A stretch of 64,000 nucleotides of DNA, from contig DIMG01000010.1 in the NCBI GenBank assembly GCA_002425415.1, positions 1 through 64,000 of the forward strand, in the 5' to 3' direction. Positions 52,093 to 61,188 of the stretch are shown piece after piece. Position numbers and translations under genes: made by a program. Below the pieces are notes generated by a model. That model saw nothing but the letters and a program-made list of their open reading frames with translations, was not told where the DNA came from and made no database searches. The number at the start of each line of letters is the position of its first letter. Position 1 is the stretch's first letter. The DNA is from Micavibrio sp. UBA5572. GTDB lineage: Bacteria; Pseudomonadota; Alphaproteobacteria; Micavibrionales; Micavibrionaceae.

Positions 52093-52896
52093 CTAGTATA
52101 TTTGTTTGACAATATCTGCCGGTAATTTTTCTTTAACCTGACGTTGAGGCAGTTCAAACAAATCTCCGCGTTGGAGTGTCCCCAAATCAAACGGCCCGTA
52201 AGACAGACGAATAAGACGCGAGACCTGATAGCCCAAAGCCTCCATCACGTTACGGATTTCTCGATTTTTTCCTTCGGTCAAAGTCATGGTCACCCAAACA
52301 TTTGTGCTATCAGATTTTTGCTGATCATCAATATAGGCGTGGATTGCGCCATAACGGACACCGTTCCAAACCAAACCTTTTTGTAATTTATCCAGCTTTT
52401 CGGCAAGGGCGGCCTGACCACCGCGCCCCGTTGCGTGAACACGCACACGATATGTCCGTTTCAAGCCTGTCGATGGAAGTTCCAGTAAGCGTGATAATCC
52501 GCCATCATTGGTCAAAAGAAGCAAGCCTTCAGTGTTCAAATCCAGTCGTCCAACACTAATCAAACGCGGTAAATCCTTGGGCATTTTTTCAAAAACAGTC
52601 GGGCGGCCTTCCGGATCTTTGGCTGTCGTAATCAAGCCTGACGGCTTATGATACAAAAACAGGCGCGGTTGTTCTTTTTTTCCAAGTTTATTGCCATCTA
52701 CAACCAAATTATCGCCTTCGGTGATAAAAGTTGCCGGTGTTGTTACCGTTTGGCCGTTGAGTTGGACACGTCCGTCTTCGATCATCCGTTCGGCATCACG
52801 CCGAGAGGCCACGCCCAGCCTTGCCATGACTTTAGCGATCCGCTCGCCCCGTTCGGGATTGTTAATATCCATTTTGCTTTTTTCCGCATTTCTCAT
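52093..52896 (-). CDS. rluB: rRNA pseudouridine synthase (RluB-like)
   Basis: 267 residues from the ATG at 52896; the ATG at 52872 is an alternative, and a longer frame would run into tadA. An N-terminal S4 RNA-binding domain (RIAKVMARLGVASRRDAERM) precedes the catalytic domain with the active Asp in GRLDLNTEGLLLLTNDG and the KNREIRNVMEALG signature of the RsuA/RluB group. It probably isomerises a uridine of 23S rRNA (U2605 for RluB); RluE or RsuA activity cannot be fully excluded. It is divergent from tadA with only 12 bases between. Confidence 0.88.
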   Translation of the reverse strand: MRNAEKSKMDINNPERGERIAKVMARLGVASRRDAERMIEDGRVQLNGQTVTTPATFITEGDNLVVDGNKLGKKEQPRLFLYHKPSGLITTAKDPEGRPTVFEKMPKDLPRLISVGRLDLNTEGLLLLTNDGGLSRLLELPSTGLKRTYRVRVHATGRGGQAALAEKLDKLQKGLVWNGVRYGAIHAYIDDQQKSDSTNVWVTMTLTEGKNREIRNVMEALGYQVSRLIRLSYGPFDLGTLQRGDLFELPQRQVKEKLPADIVKQIY

Positions 52897-52908
52897 TAGA
52901 ACAGTTTT

Positions 52909-53370
52909 ATGAGTGATGACATTTACCATACAAGAATGCAAGCGGCACTGGAAGAGGCACGTTGTGCTGCCCTGCGCGATGAAGTCCCCATCGGCGCGGT
53001 TCTGGTTCATCGCGAGAGCGGCGAGATCAAAGCACGTGCCGGAAACCGTACCATCGAATTATGTGACCCCACTGCCCATGCCGAAATTCAGGTTATTCGC
53101 ACTGTTTGTCTGGCTGTTCAGGCACAACGGCTCCCAGAGTATGATTTGTATGTTAGTCTTGAGCCATGCCCGATGTGTGCAGCGGCCATTAGTTTTGCAC
53201 GGATCGAAACTGTCTATTTCGGGGCAGCCGACCCCAAAAGCGGCGGATTGACCTCTTCGGTCAATCTTTATTCCCACGCCCCGTTGCATCACAAACCAAA
53301 AATTGTCAGTGGGCTATTGGAAGAAGAGTGTGCGCAGATTCTTAGAGAATTTTTTAAGGCCAAGCGTTAA
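52909..53370 (+). CDS. tadA: tRNA-specific adenosine deaminase
   Basis: 153 residues. It converts wobble A34 of tRNA-Arg(ACG) to inosine. The zinc and proton-shuttle motifs are HAE in DPTAHAEIQVI and PCPMC in SLEPCPMCAAAISF. The tail SGGLTSSVNLY and LLEEECAQILREFF is typical. It is divergent from rluB and shares a very short promoter space with it. Confidence 0.95.
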   Translation: MSDDIYHTRMQAALEEARCAALRDEVPIGAVLVHRESGEIKARAGNRTIELCDPTAHAEIQVIRTVCLAVQAQRLPEYDLYVSLEPCPMCAAAISFARIETVYFGAADPKSGGLTSSVNLYSHAPLHHKPKIVSGLLEEECAQILREFFKAKR

Positions 53371-53378
53371 ATAGCCCT

Positions 53379-53894
53379 CTAACGCGGGATCATATCTGAT
53401 TTGGGCGGTTCTATTTTAGGGCATTCAAACCCTTCCCTTCTAACTTCTACGCCTTTTTTGCAATCATTCAGCAAGCTCAGACGATCGACCTCTAAGACAA
53501 CCGATGTGATCACTGAATTAAATGTCATCGCGAGAACCCCTGCCATCAAGGCACTTGATCTGACTTCTTTTTTTGTCGATAGAAAGATCGCGCCGAGGCT
53601 CATAACGTTAAACCCAAAAGGGCTTACGACCATTGATATATTATTCAGGGCATTGGCAGAACCAACGGATAACGCAACATAACCCATACTTTTTCGAAAC
53701 AGAACAGGAAGGGTATAAGCTGCCAATAATCCTACGGCGATATACTTCCCTGTACGAGGTTCATCTATCAATGTGCCCGCACTGGTCAGGAGTGTGGGCA
53801 TGGACATTTTTACAAAAACTTCTCTTCCTCTTGTTGGCGGTGCATCAATTTTTTTATTTCTGCTATTGTCTAAATTACCCACTCTGTTTGTCAT
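53379..53894 (-). CDS. Small membrane protein of unknown function
   Basis: 171 residues from the ATG at 53894, supported by AAGGG nine bases upstream; an in-frame start at 53927 lacks one. A polar N-terminal 60 residues is followed by three or four hydrophobic segments (KYIAVGLLAAYTLPVLF, YVALSVGSANALNN, FNVMSLGAIFLST, ALMAGVLAMTFNSVITSVVL) and a short Cys-containing polar tail (LLNDCKKGVEV, FECPKIEPP). I recognise no family. It converges on tadA with an 8-base gap and is separated from gcrA by the gcrA terminator. Confidence 0.65.
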   Translation of the reverse strand: MTNRVGNLDNSRNKKIDAPPTRGREVFVKMSMPTLLTSAGTLIDEPRTGKYIAVGLLAAYTLPVLFRKSMGYVALSVGSANALNNISMVVSPFGFNVMSLGAIFLSTKKEVRSSALMAGVLAMTFNSVITSVVLEVDRLSLLNDCKKGVEVRREGFECPKIEPPKSDMIPR

Positions 53895-53946
53895 TCCTAA
53901 ATACCCTTTTCGTAATTTCATTAACATAATGCGTAATTGTGGGCAA

Positions 53947-53976
53947 GGAAAAACCCGCTGATGGTTATCAAGCGGG
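53947..53976 (-). terminator. Terminator of gcrA
   Basis: AAACCCGCT and AGCGGGTTT arms around an 11-base loop on the minus strand, followed by TTTTTCC. It lies about 40 bases after the gcrA stop codon. Confidence 0.88.
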
Positions 53977-54013
53977 TTTGGTTCTTTATAAGATGTGGTA
54001 ATCTCTTGACGAT

Positions 54014-54544
54014 TTAAGCAGCCGTTACCTTCTTACGAATAACATCTGTATCGATTTTGGCCAAATCATCAATGCGCATTTTGTTCTTGGTATTGACTTG
54101 ATAAGCCAAGCGGCAATGGTGATCGCAATATATCATTCCTTCGGATGCCTGACCGCCACAAAATTTGAACCCTTCCTCTTTCGGGTCACCCACTGGCCAG
54201 CGGCACATCTTTTCTTTCAGTTCAATCAACTGAACCCCTTCGCCAATACAAAAATCCGGTTCGATTTTCGGCATTATCACAGGAGCGATCATATCACGGC
54301 TGGTTACTTTGTTGATTGTCCGCGCTGTCCTCGGCTCGGATGGTTTTCGTGGTGCGCGGGCAACAACTGCTCCTTCACCATTTTCCTGAATGGGAGAAAC
54401 ACGACCTGATAATTTCAGACGGTGTGCCTTTCCAATCACTGCGTTTCTTGTGACACCACCAATCAGCTTGGCAATCTCGGCGGCTGTCTTGCCTTCTCCC
54501 CATAATCTTTTGAGAAGCGCAACGCGTTCATCAGTCCAGCTCAT
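54014..54544 (-). CDS. gcrA: GcrA cell-cycle regulator
   Basis: 176 residues, typical for GcrA. The diagnostic N-terminus MSWTDERVALLKRLWGEGKT and AAEIAKLIGGVTRNAVIGKAHRLKL is the DNA-binding helix region. The C-terminal part (KEKMCRWPVGDPKEEGFKFC, then MIYCDHHCRLAYQ) binds the sigma-70 domain in Caulobacter GcrA. GcrA works with the CcrM methyltransferase at GANTC promoters. A strong ribosome site (GGAGGAG) precedes it. Its upstream region holds four GANTC sites and an inverted repeat, hinting at self-regulation. Confidence 0.95.
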   Translation of the reverse strand: MSWTDERVALLKRLWGEGKTAAEIAKLIGGVTRNAVIGKAHRLKLSGRVSPIQENGEGAVVARAPRKPSEPRTARTINKVTSRDMIAPVIMPKIEPDFCIGEGVQLIELKEKMCRWPVGDPKEEGFKFCGGQASEGMIYCDHHCRLAYQVNTKNKMRIDDLAKIDTDVIRKKVTAA

Positions 54545-54575
54545 ATCTTATTTTCTCCTCCAGTTTTTGATCCAT

Positions 54576-54608
54576 TTCGTAACGAACGGGTATAAAATTT
54601 GTTACGAA
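54576..54608. repeat. 8-bp inverted repeat in the gcrA upstream region
   Basis: TTCGTAAC (54576-54583) and GTTACGAA (54601-54608), centre to centre 25 bases, between the gcrA ribosome site and the GANTC cluster. It frames a TATAAAA-like segment, so it could be an operator over the promoter or a leader hairpin. Confidence 0.5.
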
Positions 54609-54643
54609 TTTTCTTGGAACTGAAGTTACCTTATCAAAGGGAT

Positions 54644-54709
54644 GATTCGTAGCTCAAGAATCCCTGATTCGTTTTTCGCTTTTATCCACAGCGAAGACGC
54701 AATTGATTC
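54644..54709. promoter_or_regulatory. Cluster of four GANTC sites upstream of gcrA
   Basis: GATTC at 54644-54648, GAATC at 54658-54662, GATTC at 54666-54670 and GATTC at 54705-54709. GANTC is the CcrM methylation site read by GcrA. Four in 66 bases is far above the roughly one per 260 bases expected for this base composition. Confidence 0.55.
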
Positions 54710-54720
54710 TTTTTTTGGAG

Positions 54721-55638
54721 TTATGCACCGGAATCAAGACCCCATTCCGAGTAATAATCGGGATCGTCTTTCCATTTTGTCGTGACGCGGACAAATAATT
54801 TCAGATGAACAGTTGTATCCAACATCTTTTCAAGCTCAACACGGGCACATGTTCCGATTTCACGCAGACGACTTCCTCCCTTACCAAGAATGATGGCTTT
54901 GAGATTGTCACGCGTCACGTGAATGGTCTGTTGAAGACGGATGCTGCCGTTGTCAAACGGTTCCCAGACTTCGGTTTCAACCGTGATTTCATAAGGGACT
55001 TCTTCATGTAATTGTAAAAAGACTTGTTCTCTTGTCAGTTCGGCCGCCAGCAAGCGCATCGGCATATCCGAAATCTGATCTTCATCATACAACCAGATTC
55101 CTTTCGGCAAATGTTGAACGCACTCTTTCAATACGTCTTCCACTCCATCCCCTGTTTTTGCAGAAATCATAAAAGTGGCCGTAAACGGGCATAAATTATT
55201 CATCATCACAGCCAATTCCAATAATTTTGGTTTGGCAATGGCATCGACTTTATTCAGCAATAAAAAAACAGGGCGATCTTTAACAATCTGACTTAATCGT
55301 TCCAGTACTTTGCGATCATTTTCATTGGGCCCTTTCTTTTTTGAATCAAAAATATAAGCCACCATATCGCCTTCGTCTGCACCCGACCATGCCGCCGATA
55401 CCATCGCCCGTTCCAATCGGGTTGACGCCGTGAACAGGCCGGGTGTATCCACCAAAATGACTTGTGCCTGATCTTTTATCACAATGCCCATAATGCGATT
55501 ACGTGTGGTTTGAACTTTCGGAGAAACAATCGATACTTTTGATCCAACCAATTGATTGACCAGCGTTGATTTTCCCGCATTCGGTGCGCCAATCACAGCG
55601 ACATAGCCGCAGGAGCGGTCTTGTTGAGTTTCGGTCAT
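54721..55638 (-). CDS. era: GTPase Era
   Basis: 305 residues. Era couples 30S subunit maturation to growth, binding the 3' end of 16S rRNA through its KH domain. G1 is GAPNAGKST, G3 DTPG, G4 NKVD, with TTRNR in the switch region; the KH domain holds IHVTRDNLKAIILGKGGSRL followed by REIGTCARVELEKML. It starts one base after the rnc stop, so lepB-rnc-era are effectively one translation unit. Confidence 0.97.
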   Translation of the reverse strand: MTETQQDRSCGYVAVIGAPNAGKSTLVNQLVGSKVSIVSPKVQTTRNRIMGIVIKDQAQVILVDTPGLFTASTRLERAMVSAAWSGADEGDMVAYIFDSKKKGPNENDRKVLERLSQIVKDRPVFLLLNKVDAIAKPKLLELAVMMNNLCPFTATFMISAKTGDGVEDVLKECVQHLPKGIWLYDEDQISDMPMRLLAAELTREQVFLQLHEEVPYEITVETEVWEPFDNGSIRLQQTIHVTRDNLKAIILGKGGSRLREIGTCARVELEKMLDTTVHLKLFVRVTTKWKDDPDYYSEWGLDSGA

Positions 55639-55639
55639 A

Positions 55640-56356
55640 TTATTTTTTATCTTTCAAAAAATCATAAAGAGTTTGTGCTGCCTGTTTTTCTGCGGCGCGT
55701 CTGGATGTTCCGGTTGCTGTGACCGGATCATAGCCTTCCAAAGAAACCTGAATAGTAAAAACAGGCGCATGATCGGGGCCTTCCCGTTCAATAATCTCAT
55801 ATTGAGGGATAGGCAATTTTCGTCCTTGCGCCCATTCCTGTAACGCCGTTTTCGAGTCCACAGGCGGTTGAACCAGCGTGTAGATTTTATCACCCCATAA
55901 AGATGTGATGACTTCCTGACAGGCAACATAGCCATGATCGAGAAAAACAGCCCCGATGATTGCTTCCATACAATCAGCCAGAAGATTTTCCTGTGTGCGT
56001 CCGCCAGACGCACTTTCAGAAGCCGATGTCCGAACAATTTCAGATAAATCCAGATCATTGGCGATTTGTGCCAGAGTTTGAGTGCAGGCCAAAGCCGAAT
56101 GGCGCCGCGCCAAAGAGCCTTCATTTTCGTAGGGAAAACATCGATAAAGAATTTCAGCAACCACAAGACCCAGAACCCTATCACCCAAAAATTCAAGGCG
56201 TTCGTAATTGTCTTCTTCGGTCACACTGGCATGAGTCAAGGCGTGACTCAAATGATCCGGATTTTTAAAATAATACCCCAAACGATCCTGAAAAACTTTG
56301 AGCCTCATTGTCAGCTCTTCATTTTCCTGGTTTATCTCGGGTGAACGCTTACTCAT
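55640..56356 (-). CDS. rnc: Ribonuclease III
   Basis: 238 residues from 56356; a start 16 codons later (MRLKVFQDRLGY) is possible. It cleaves double-stranded RNA, processing rRNA and many mRNAs. The catalytic signature is ERLEFLGDRVLGLVVAE, the second acidic pair lies in NLLADCMEAIIGAVFLD, and the C-terminal dsRBD reads SKTALQEWAQGRKLPIPQYE through GTSRRAAEKQAAQ. It abuts lepB and era. Confidence 0.97.
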   Translation of the reverse strand: MSKRSPEINQENEELTMRLKVFQDRLGYYFKNPDHLSHALTHASVTEEDNYERLEFLGDRVLGLVVAEILYRCFPYENEGSLARRHSALACTQTLAQIANDLDLSEIVRTSASESASGGRTQENLLADCMEAIIGAVFLDHGYVACQEVITSLWGDKIYTLVQPPVDSKTALQEWAQGRKLPIPQYEIIEREGPDHAPVFTIQVSLEGYDPVTATGTSRRAAEKQAAQTLYDFLKDKK

Positions 56357-57172
56357 TCATGAGCCTTTTTTCAATGTTGTTCCATTGCCAATTCTGGTGA
56401 ACAGGCGGTTATAACGAACAGCCCACGGCCATTTCCAGACTTCCAACAAACTGGCCGATCCATCCGTCGAGAAGAAAATAACTTCGGCGCGGCCTTCCAG
56501 ATTATCGTAGGGGACATAGCCCACCAGATCCAATACGCGACTATCACGGGAATTATCGCGGTTATCGCCCATCATAAAATAATGGTTTTCAGGTACGGTA
56601 TATTTATCGGTATTATCCAGCATGTCGTTATCGGATTCTTCGTAAATTGTGTGCTGAACACCGCCGGGGAGAGTTTCGATATACTCCATTGCCCTTGCTT
56701 TTCCCGCAATTTCTTTGCTGTACTCGACCATTCCCACAACCTTCCGTTCCACACGAACATCATTGATATATAAACGCCCGTTTATCATCTGGATGGTGTC
56801 GCCTGGCAAACCAATCACACGTTTGATATAATCAATATTTGTATCTGTCGGTAATTTAAAAACAACAACATCACCACGTTCCGGCGGCTTCGCCATGAAA
56901 CGTCCATCAAAACTTCCTATGCCGAAAGGTAAGGAATGACGACTGTATCCGTATGAGAATTTAGAGATAAACAGGTAATCTCCCACCAAAAGATTGGGCA
57001 CCATCGAGGTAGATGGGATATTGAACGGTTCATATAAAAACGTCCTAACTATCATTGCCAGTAACAAGGCGATAATAATCGTACGGGCTGTTTCACCGAG
57101 AGTTTCCTCTTTTTTTGAGGAAACATCTTCCTGGATTTCAAGGGTCATAGTTTTGGGTTCTTCTTTGCTCAT
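56357..57172 (-). CDS. lepB: Signal peptidase I
   Basis: 271 residues. One N-terminal membrane anchor (TIIIALLLAMIVRTFL, about residues 29-44) places the catalytic domain in the periplasm. The Ser is in FNIPSTSMVPNLLVGDYLFI and the general-base Lys in DYIKRVIGLPGD; GDNRDNSRDSR is box E. It removes Sec and Tat signal peptides. It leads lepB-rnc-era and follows acpS by about 60 bases, the usual alphaproteobacterial order. Confidence 0.97.
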   Translation of the reverse strand: MSKEEPKTMTLEIQEDVSSKKEETLGETARTIIIALLLAMIVRTFLYEPFNIPSTSMVPNLLVGDYLFISKFSYGYSRHSLPFGIGSFDGRFMAKPPERGDVVVFKLPTDTNIDYIKRVIGLPGDTIQMINGRLYINDVRVERKVVGMVEYSKEIAGKARAMEYIETLPGGVQHTIYEESDNDMLDNTDKYTVPENHYFMMGDNRDNSRDSRVLDLVGYVPYDNLEGRAEVIFFSTDGSASLLEVWKWPWAVRYNRLFTRIGNGTTLKKGS

Positions 57173-57232
57173 GGATTTGTCTTAACCAATATTTGCGTAG
57201 AAATCCAGCCTTTCCTAGCCGTTTTCCCGCTG

Positions 57233-57634
57233 TTATATAGCTTCTATCACTACATGAGCCTGCGCCAAAGGTGGCTCATCGGTCAAAGTGATATGAATAT
57301 GGGCGGTTTTTCCTGTCGGGGTGATCTGATCCAACTTGACTTTGGCTCCGTTGGTCAGGCGCAGGGTCGGCTTTCCATTTTGGTCATTAATCACCGCAAT
57401 ATCACGCATATAAACACCGTGATTAAATCCCGTTCCCAGAGCCTTCGAGCACGCTTCTTTGGCCGCAAATCGTCTGGCATAGGTGGCAATATGCGTTCCG
57501 GCAGATCGGCGACGCTCGGCTTTGGCAATTTCTTCCGGCGCAAAGCATCTTTGAATAAAGCGTTGCCCGAATTTTTCGAGGGTCTTTTCTACTCGTCTTA
57601 TATCAATCAAATCGCTGCCCATGCCAATTATCAT
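57233..57634 (-). CDS. acpS: Holo-[acyl-carrier-protein] synthase
   Basis: 133 residues. It transfers 4'-phosphopantetheine from CoA to apo-ACP. The start MIIGMGSDLIDIRRVEKTLE and the motif RRFAAKEACSKALGTGF are diagnostic, with metal ligands Asp8 and the Glu in AAKEA. Its start overlaps the stop of the DUF2062 gene by four bases, so they are coupled. Confidence 0.96.
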   Translation of the reverse strand: MIIGMGSDLIDIRRVEKTLEKFGQRFIQRCFAPEEIAKAERRRSAGTHIATYARRFAAKEACSKALGTGFNHGVYMRDIAVINDQNGKPTLRLTNGAKVKLDQITPTGKTAHIHITLTDEPPLAQAHVVIEAI

Positions 57635-58215
57635 AATTTGGGTGGCTCCGTCAGTTTGCGCCCAAATTTATGAAGACGGTGCATTTTCCATTGTTTTTGT
57701 CTAATTCTGGCCTGACGTACCAGACGGTAAAAAATCAGGTAAAAAATAGGCCATGACAAAAAGGCCAAAATAAACCCGCCAGATACCCATGGCACGAATA
57801 ACCCCAGCGGATCAGTCTCGATTTCATGAATCAATTCCTTAAGTTCAAAATGCTCCGGCATTTCACGGACAGGTAGACCAAGAACATAAAAGACCCAGTC
57901 GCCCAATTTATAGGCTGCCCACCACATAAACGGAAATGTCCACGGATTTCCAACCAAGGTTCCCGCAACACTGGCTAAGACATTTCCACGAGTCAGCCAT
58001 GATAAGGCCGCAGCAGAGAAAATATGTGTCCCAGGAACAGGGACAAAAGAAATAGCTGCACCAAATGCCATTCCACGCGCAATTGAGCTAGTCGTATCTT
58101 TAATGCGCACCAAACGATGTTGCACATAGCGGAAAGTTCTTTTCCAACCCATGGTTGGCCAAAGTGCTTCGCGTATATTTTTCAGTAAAGTTCTTTTATT
58201 TCGACGGCCAAACAT
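57631..58215 (-). CDS. DUF2062 membrane protein
   Basis: 194 residues. FRYVQHRLVRIKDTTSSIAR then GMAFGAAISFVPVPGTHI and SVAGTLVGNPWTFPFMWWAA are the DUF2062 signature. Three or four membrane segments are visible, with basic termini on the cytoplasmic side. Function of the family is unknown. It sits between the (p)ppGpp synthetase/hydrolase gene and acpS, coupled to acpS by a four-base overlap, a placement I recall from other alphaproteobacteria. Confidence 0.85.
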   Translation of the reverse strand: MFGRRNKRTLLKNIREALWPTMGWKRTFRYVQHRLVRIKDTTSSIARGMAFGAAISFVPVPGTHIFSAAALSWLTRGNVLASVAGTLVGNPWTFPFMWWAAYKLGDWVFYVLGLPVREMPEHFELKELIHEIETDPLGLFVPWVSGGFILAFLSWPIFYLIFYRLVRQARIRQKQWKMHRLHKFGRKLTEPPKL

Positions 58216-58230
58216 GTTGTTCTTCTTTTC

Positions 58231-60420
58231 TTATCTTCCTCTGGCTCGCTCGACACTCACGACTTGTGGCGTTGCTCGCAAAGCCGCGACGATATTATTC
58301 AAATGTTTGGTGTCTGTCACTGCTACATCAAGGTACATGTCCCAAAAGTCAGCCGAACGACTGGTAATTTTTAAATTGGTGATATTTCCACCACTTTTGC
58401 CAATCACAGTCGAAAGCGTTCCCAACGCACCGGGCGTGTTGGCAATCGTGACTATTAACCTCCCGATACGATTTTCCGGATTATCCTGCCCCTCGCCCCA
58501 CGATACATCAATCCAGCGTTCCGGCGTGTCGGCAAATTGTTCGAGCGTTTCACAATCAATCGTGTGAACCGTAACGCCTTTCCCTGTTGTCACAATCCCA
58601 ACGATCCGGTCGCCGGGTAACGGGTGACAACATCGCGCAAAGTGAACCGCCATACCGGGGATCAACCCTTTAATCGGCATCGGTTGCAATTTACCGCTGC
58701 GCGGTTGGTTTTGAGCAGCTTTAATTGTTGGAATATCTTCCGGTGATGTAATTTTTGCCAATTCCTGTTCGGACTTATGAGCAGGAAAAATACTGCGGAA
58801 GACATCACGGGCAACAATATTTCCAGCCCCTACACCCGCATAGATATCATCAACTTCTTCGCATTCCCGATACTGGTCGACAATGCCGTTGACGGCTTTG
58901 TCTGTAAATTCATAGCCTTCAGTCTTGAAAACTTTTTGCAACATGGCTTTACCCAATGTCACATATTCCCCGCGCTGTTGCTGGCGGATAAAACGTCTGA
59001 TATGTGATCTGGCTTTTCCTGTTACAACAAAGCGTTCCCATGTCGGAGACGGGTTTTGTGTTTTGGCGGTTACAATTTCGACTTGATCGCCGTTTTGTAA
59101 TTTGGTGTTTAATGGCGCAATGCGCCCGTTAATTTTCGCGCCTATACATCTGTTGCCTACATCCGAGTGGATAGCATAAGCAAAATCAATCGGAGTTGAT
59201 CCGGTTGGAAGTTCAAACAAATCGCCTTTGGGCGTAAAAGCAAACACCTGCTCTTGAAATAATTCCAATTTGGTGTTTTCCCAGAAATCTTCAGGGCGTT
59301 GATCTTGTTCCAGAATATCCAAAAGCTCACGCATCCAGCGGTATTTTTTGGCTTCGACAATCGCTGATTTTACATCGGTTTGTTTATAAGCCCAGTGTGC
59401 CGCCACCCCGAAATCAGCTTCAGCATTCATGTTTTGTGTTCTGATCTGGATTTCAATCCGTTGGTTTTCAGGGCCAATAATTGTTGTGTGAATCGACCGA
59501 TATCCGTTGGGTTTCGGTGTCGAAATATAATCCTTGAATCGCCCGGGAACAACCGGATATTTTGAGTGGACAACCCCCAGCGCATGATAACATTCCGCCA
59601 ATGTGTCCACGACAATGCGAAACGCCATAATGTCCGAAAGCTGTTCAAACGACACATTCTTACGCTGCATTTTTTTCCAGATGGAGTAGCGGGTTTTTTC
59701 ACGCCCCGTCACCTGACCGCTAATCTCCGCTTCTTTAAGCAGACCTGTCAGTTCACGGATAATGTTACTGACAAGGTCAGAGCCTTCCTGACGCAAAAAT
59801 GACAGACGGTTGGTAATACTGTCTCTGGCTTCACCATTGATATAGGAAAACGACAAGTCTTCGAGGTCTTCTTTCAATTTGTGCAGACCCACCCGTTCCG
59901 CAAGCGGGGCATAAATATCAAGCGTTTCGCGGGCAATGCGAAACCGTTTTTCAGGTTTTGCAAGGTGATGAAGTGTACGCATGTTATGCAGGCGGTCAGC
60001 CAGTTTTACCAATAAAACACGAATGTCTTCAGACATAGCCAAAAGAAGTTTCCGGAAGTTTTCGGCCTGTTTGCCCTCAACGGTCTGGCTCTCAATTTTA
60101 GTTAGCTTGCTGACGCCATTGACCAGAGAAGCAACTTCGGGAGAAAACTTTTTTTCAATCTCTTCATAAGTCGCGCTGGTGTCTTCTAATGTATCGTGCA
60201 GGATCGCCGTGATAATTGTGACGGTATCCATTTTCATGTCAGCGAGAATCCCTGCTACTTCCAGCGGATGGGTGTAATAGGGCTCTCCGGATGATCTGGT
60301 CTGGCCTTCATGTTTGAGCTTAGCAAACTCCACCGCGTCCACAATCGGTTGTGGATCGGCATCTGGATAATATGTATGAATTTGCGCAACCAGTTCGGCG
60401 GCAGAAGACGTCATGGACAA
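58231..60420 (-). CDS. spoT: Bifunctional (p)ppGpp synthetase/hydrolase (Rsh/SpoT)
   Basis: 729 residues, a full-length RSH protein (an ATG six bases in is an equally good start). The HD hydrolase domain has HPLEVAGILADM and the intact HDTLEDT, so hydrolysis is expected. The synthetase domain has RIVVDTLAECYHALGVVH and PKPNGYRSIHTTIIGPE. TGS (FAFTPKGDLFELPTGSTPID) and ACT (RLIVTIANTPGALGTLSTVI) domains follow. It controls the stringent response and is probably the only long RSH enzyme, as usual in alphaproteobacteria. It is 15 bases ahead of the DUF2062 gene. Confidence 0.95.
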   Translation of the reverse strand: MSMTSSAAELVAQIHTYYPDADPQPIVDAVEFAKLKHEGQTRSSGEPYYTHPLEVAGILADMKMDTVTIITAILHDTLEDTSATYEEIEKKFSPEVASLVNGVSKLTKIESQTVEGKQAENFRKLLLAMSEDIRVLLVKLADRLHNMRTLHHLAKPEKRFRIARETLDIYAPLAERVGLHKLKEDLEDLSFSYINGEARDSITNRLSFLRQEGSDLVSNIIRELTGLLKEAEISGQVTGREKTRYSIWKKMQRKNVSFEQLSDIMAFRIVVDTLAECYHALGVVHSKYPVVPGRFKDYISTPKPNGYRSIHTTIIGPENQRIEIQIRTQNMNAEADFGVAAHWAYKQTDVKSAIVEAKKYRWMRELLDILEQDQRPEDFWENTKLELFQEQVFAFTPKGDLFELPTGSTPIDFAYAIHSDVGNRCIGAKINGRIAPLNTKLQNGDQVEIVTAKTQNPSPTWERFVVTGKARSHIRRFIRQQQRGEYVTLGKAMLQKVFKTEGYEFTDKAVNGIVDQYRECEEVDDIYAGVGAGNIVARDVFRSIFPAHKSEQELAKITSPEDIPTIKAAQNQPRSGKLQPMPIKGLIPGMAVHFARCCHPLPGDRIVGIVTTGKGVTVHTIDCETLEQFADTPERWIDVSWGEGQDNPENRIGRLIVTIANTPGALGTLSTVIGKSGGNITNLKITSRSADFWDMYLDVAVTDTKHLNNIVAALRATPQVVSVERARGR

Positions 60421-60528
60421 AAAAACCTATAAATAGACTATGCAAACCTATGTTTATCACCCTAGCATGAAAAATAGGTAAAAACACCCGTGACAAAAAA
60501 GATTTCTTTCAAAGACGCGGACTCTCTC

Positions 60529-61188
60529 TTATTTCACATATAGATTAGGAAAGTTGCCTTCGAAGGCCACCAGCTTTGGTGCATCATGAACTATGACATA
60601 CATGCTGTCGGGGTGGAACGCGACATAATTCTGATGATGGGACTCGGCGGGATAGAATTGATCCAAAGGCTCCAATGTTGTCGTAATTTTCTTACCCAGC
60701 AGATCGGTTGCGTCAATCTGGTCAATATATTGACGCGCCACTTCTTTTTGCTCATCCCCCTCATAGAATATGGCCGAACGGTACTGGGTGCCATGATCGG
60801 GTCCTTGGGCATTCAGTTGGGTCGGGTCGTGAGCCACGGAAAAGAAAATTTTAAGAATTGTTCCCATGGTCACCTGTTGCGGATCATATGTGATTTCGAC
60901 GGCTTCGGCGTGGCCAGTATTGCCCCGACTGACCTGATCGTAAGCGGCTGTTCCGGATTCTCCTCCAGCATACCCGCTGACGGCATTTTTGACACCTTTC
61001 AAATGCAGAAAAACAGCCTCTATGCCCCAAAAACACCCCCCTGCAACAACGATTTTACGTTCGGTTTCATCGGCATTTATACGCTCGTCTACCACAGGAT
61101 CAGGGAGGTTTACCGCTCTCGCCTCATTTAAAGAACATCCGAACATCATCAACACCACTGCACTTATAAGAACGATTTTTTTCTTCAT
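60529..61188 (-). CDS. msrA: Peptide-methionine (S)-S-oxide reductase, lipoprotein form
   Basis: 219 residues. The catalytic Cys is in GGCFWGIEAVFLHLKGV; SGYAGGESG, EAVEITYDP and GTQYRSAIF are standard. The N-terminus MKKKIVLISAVVLMMFGCSL is a lipoprotein signal with Cys in the lipobox, so this MsrA should work in the periplasm rather than the cytoplasm. It overlaps the msrB stop by four bases (ATGA), so the two are coupled and probably repair oxidised methionine together. Confidence 0.93.
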   Translation of the reverse strand: MKKKIVLISAVVLMMFGCSLNEARAVNLPDPVVDERINADETERKIVVAGGCFWGIEAVFLHLKGVKNAVSGYAGGESGTAAYDQVSRGNTGHAEAVEITYDPQQVTMGTILKIFFSVAHDPTQLNAQGPDHGTQYRSAIFYEGDEQKEVARQYIDQIDATDLLGKKITTTLEPLDQFYPAESHHQNYVAFHPDSMYVIVHDAPKLVAFEGNFPNLYVK

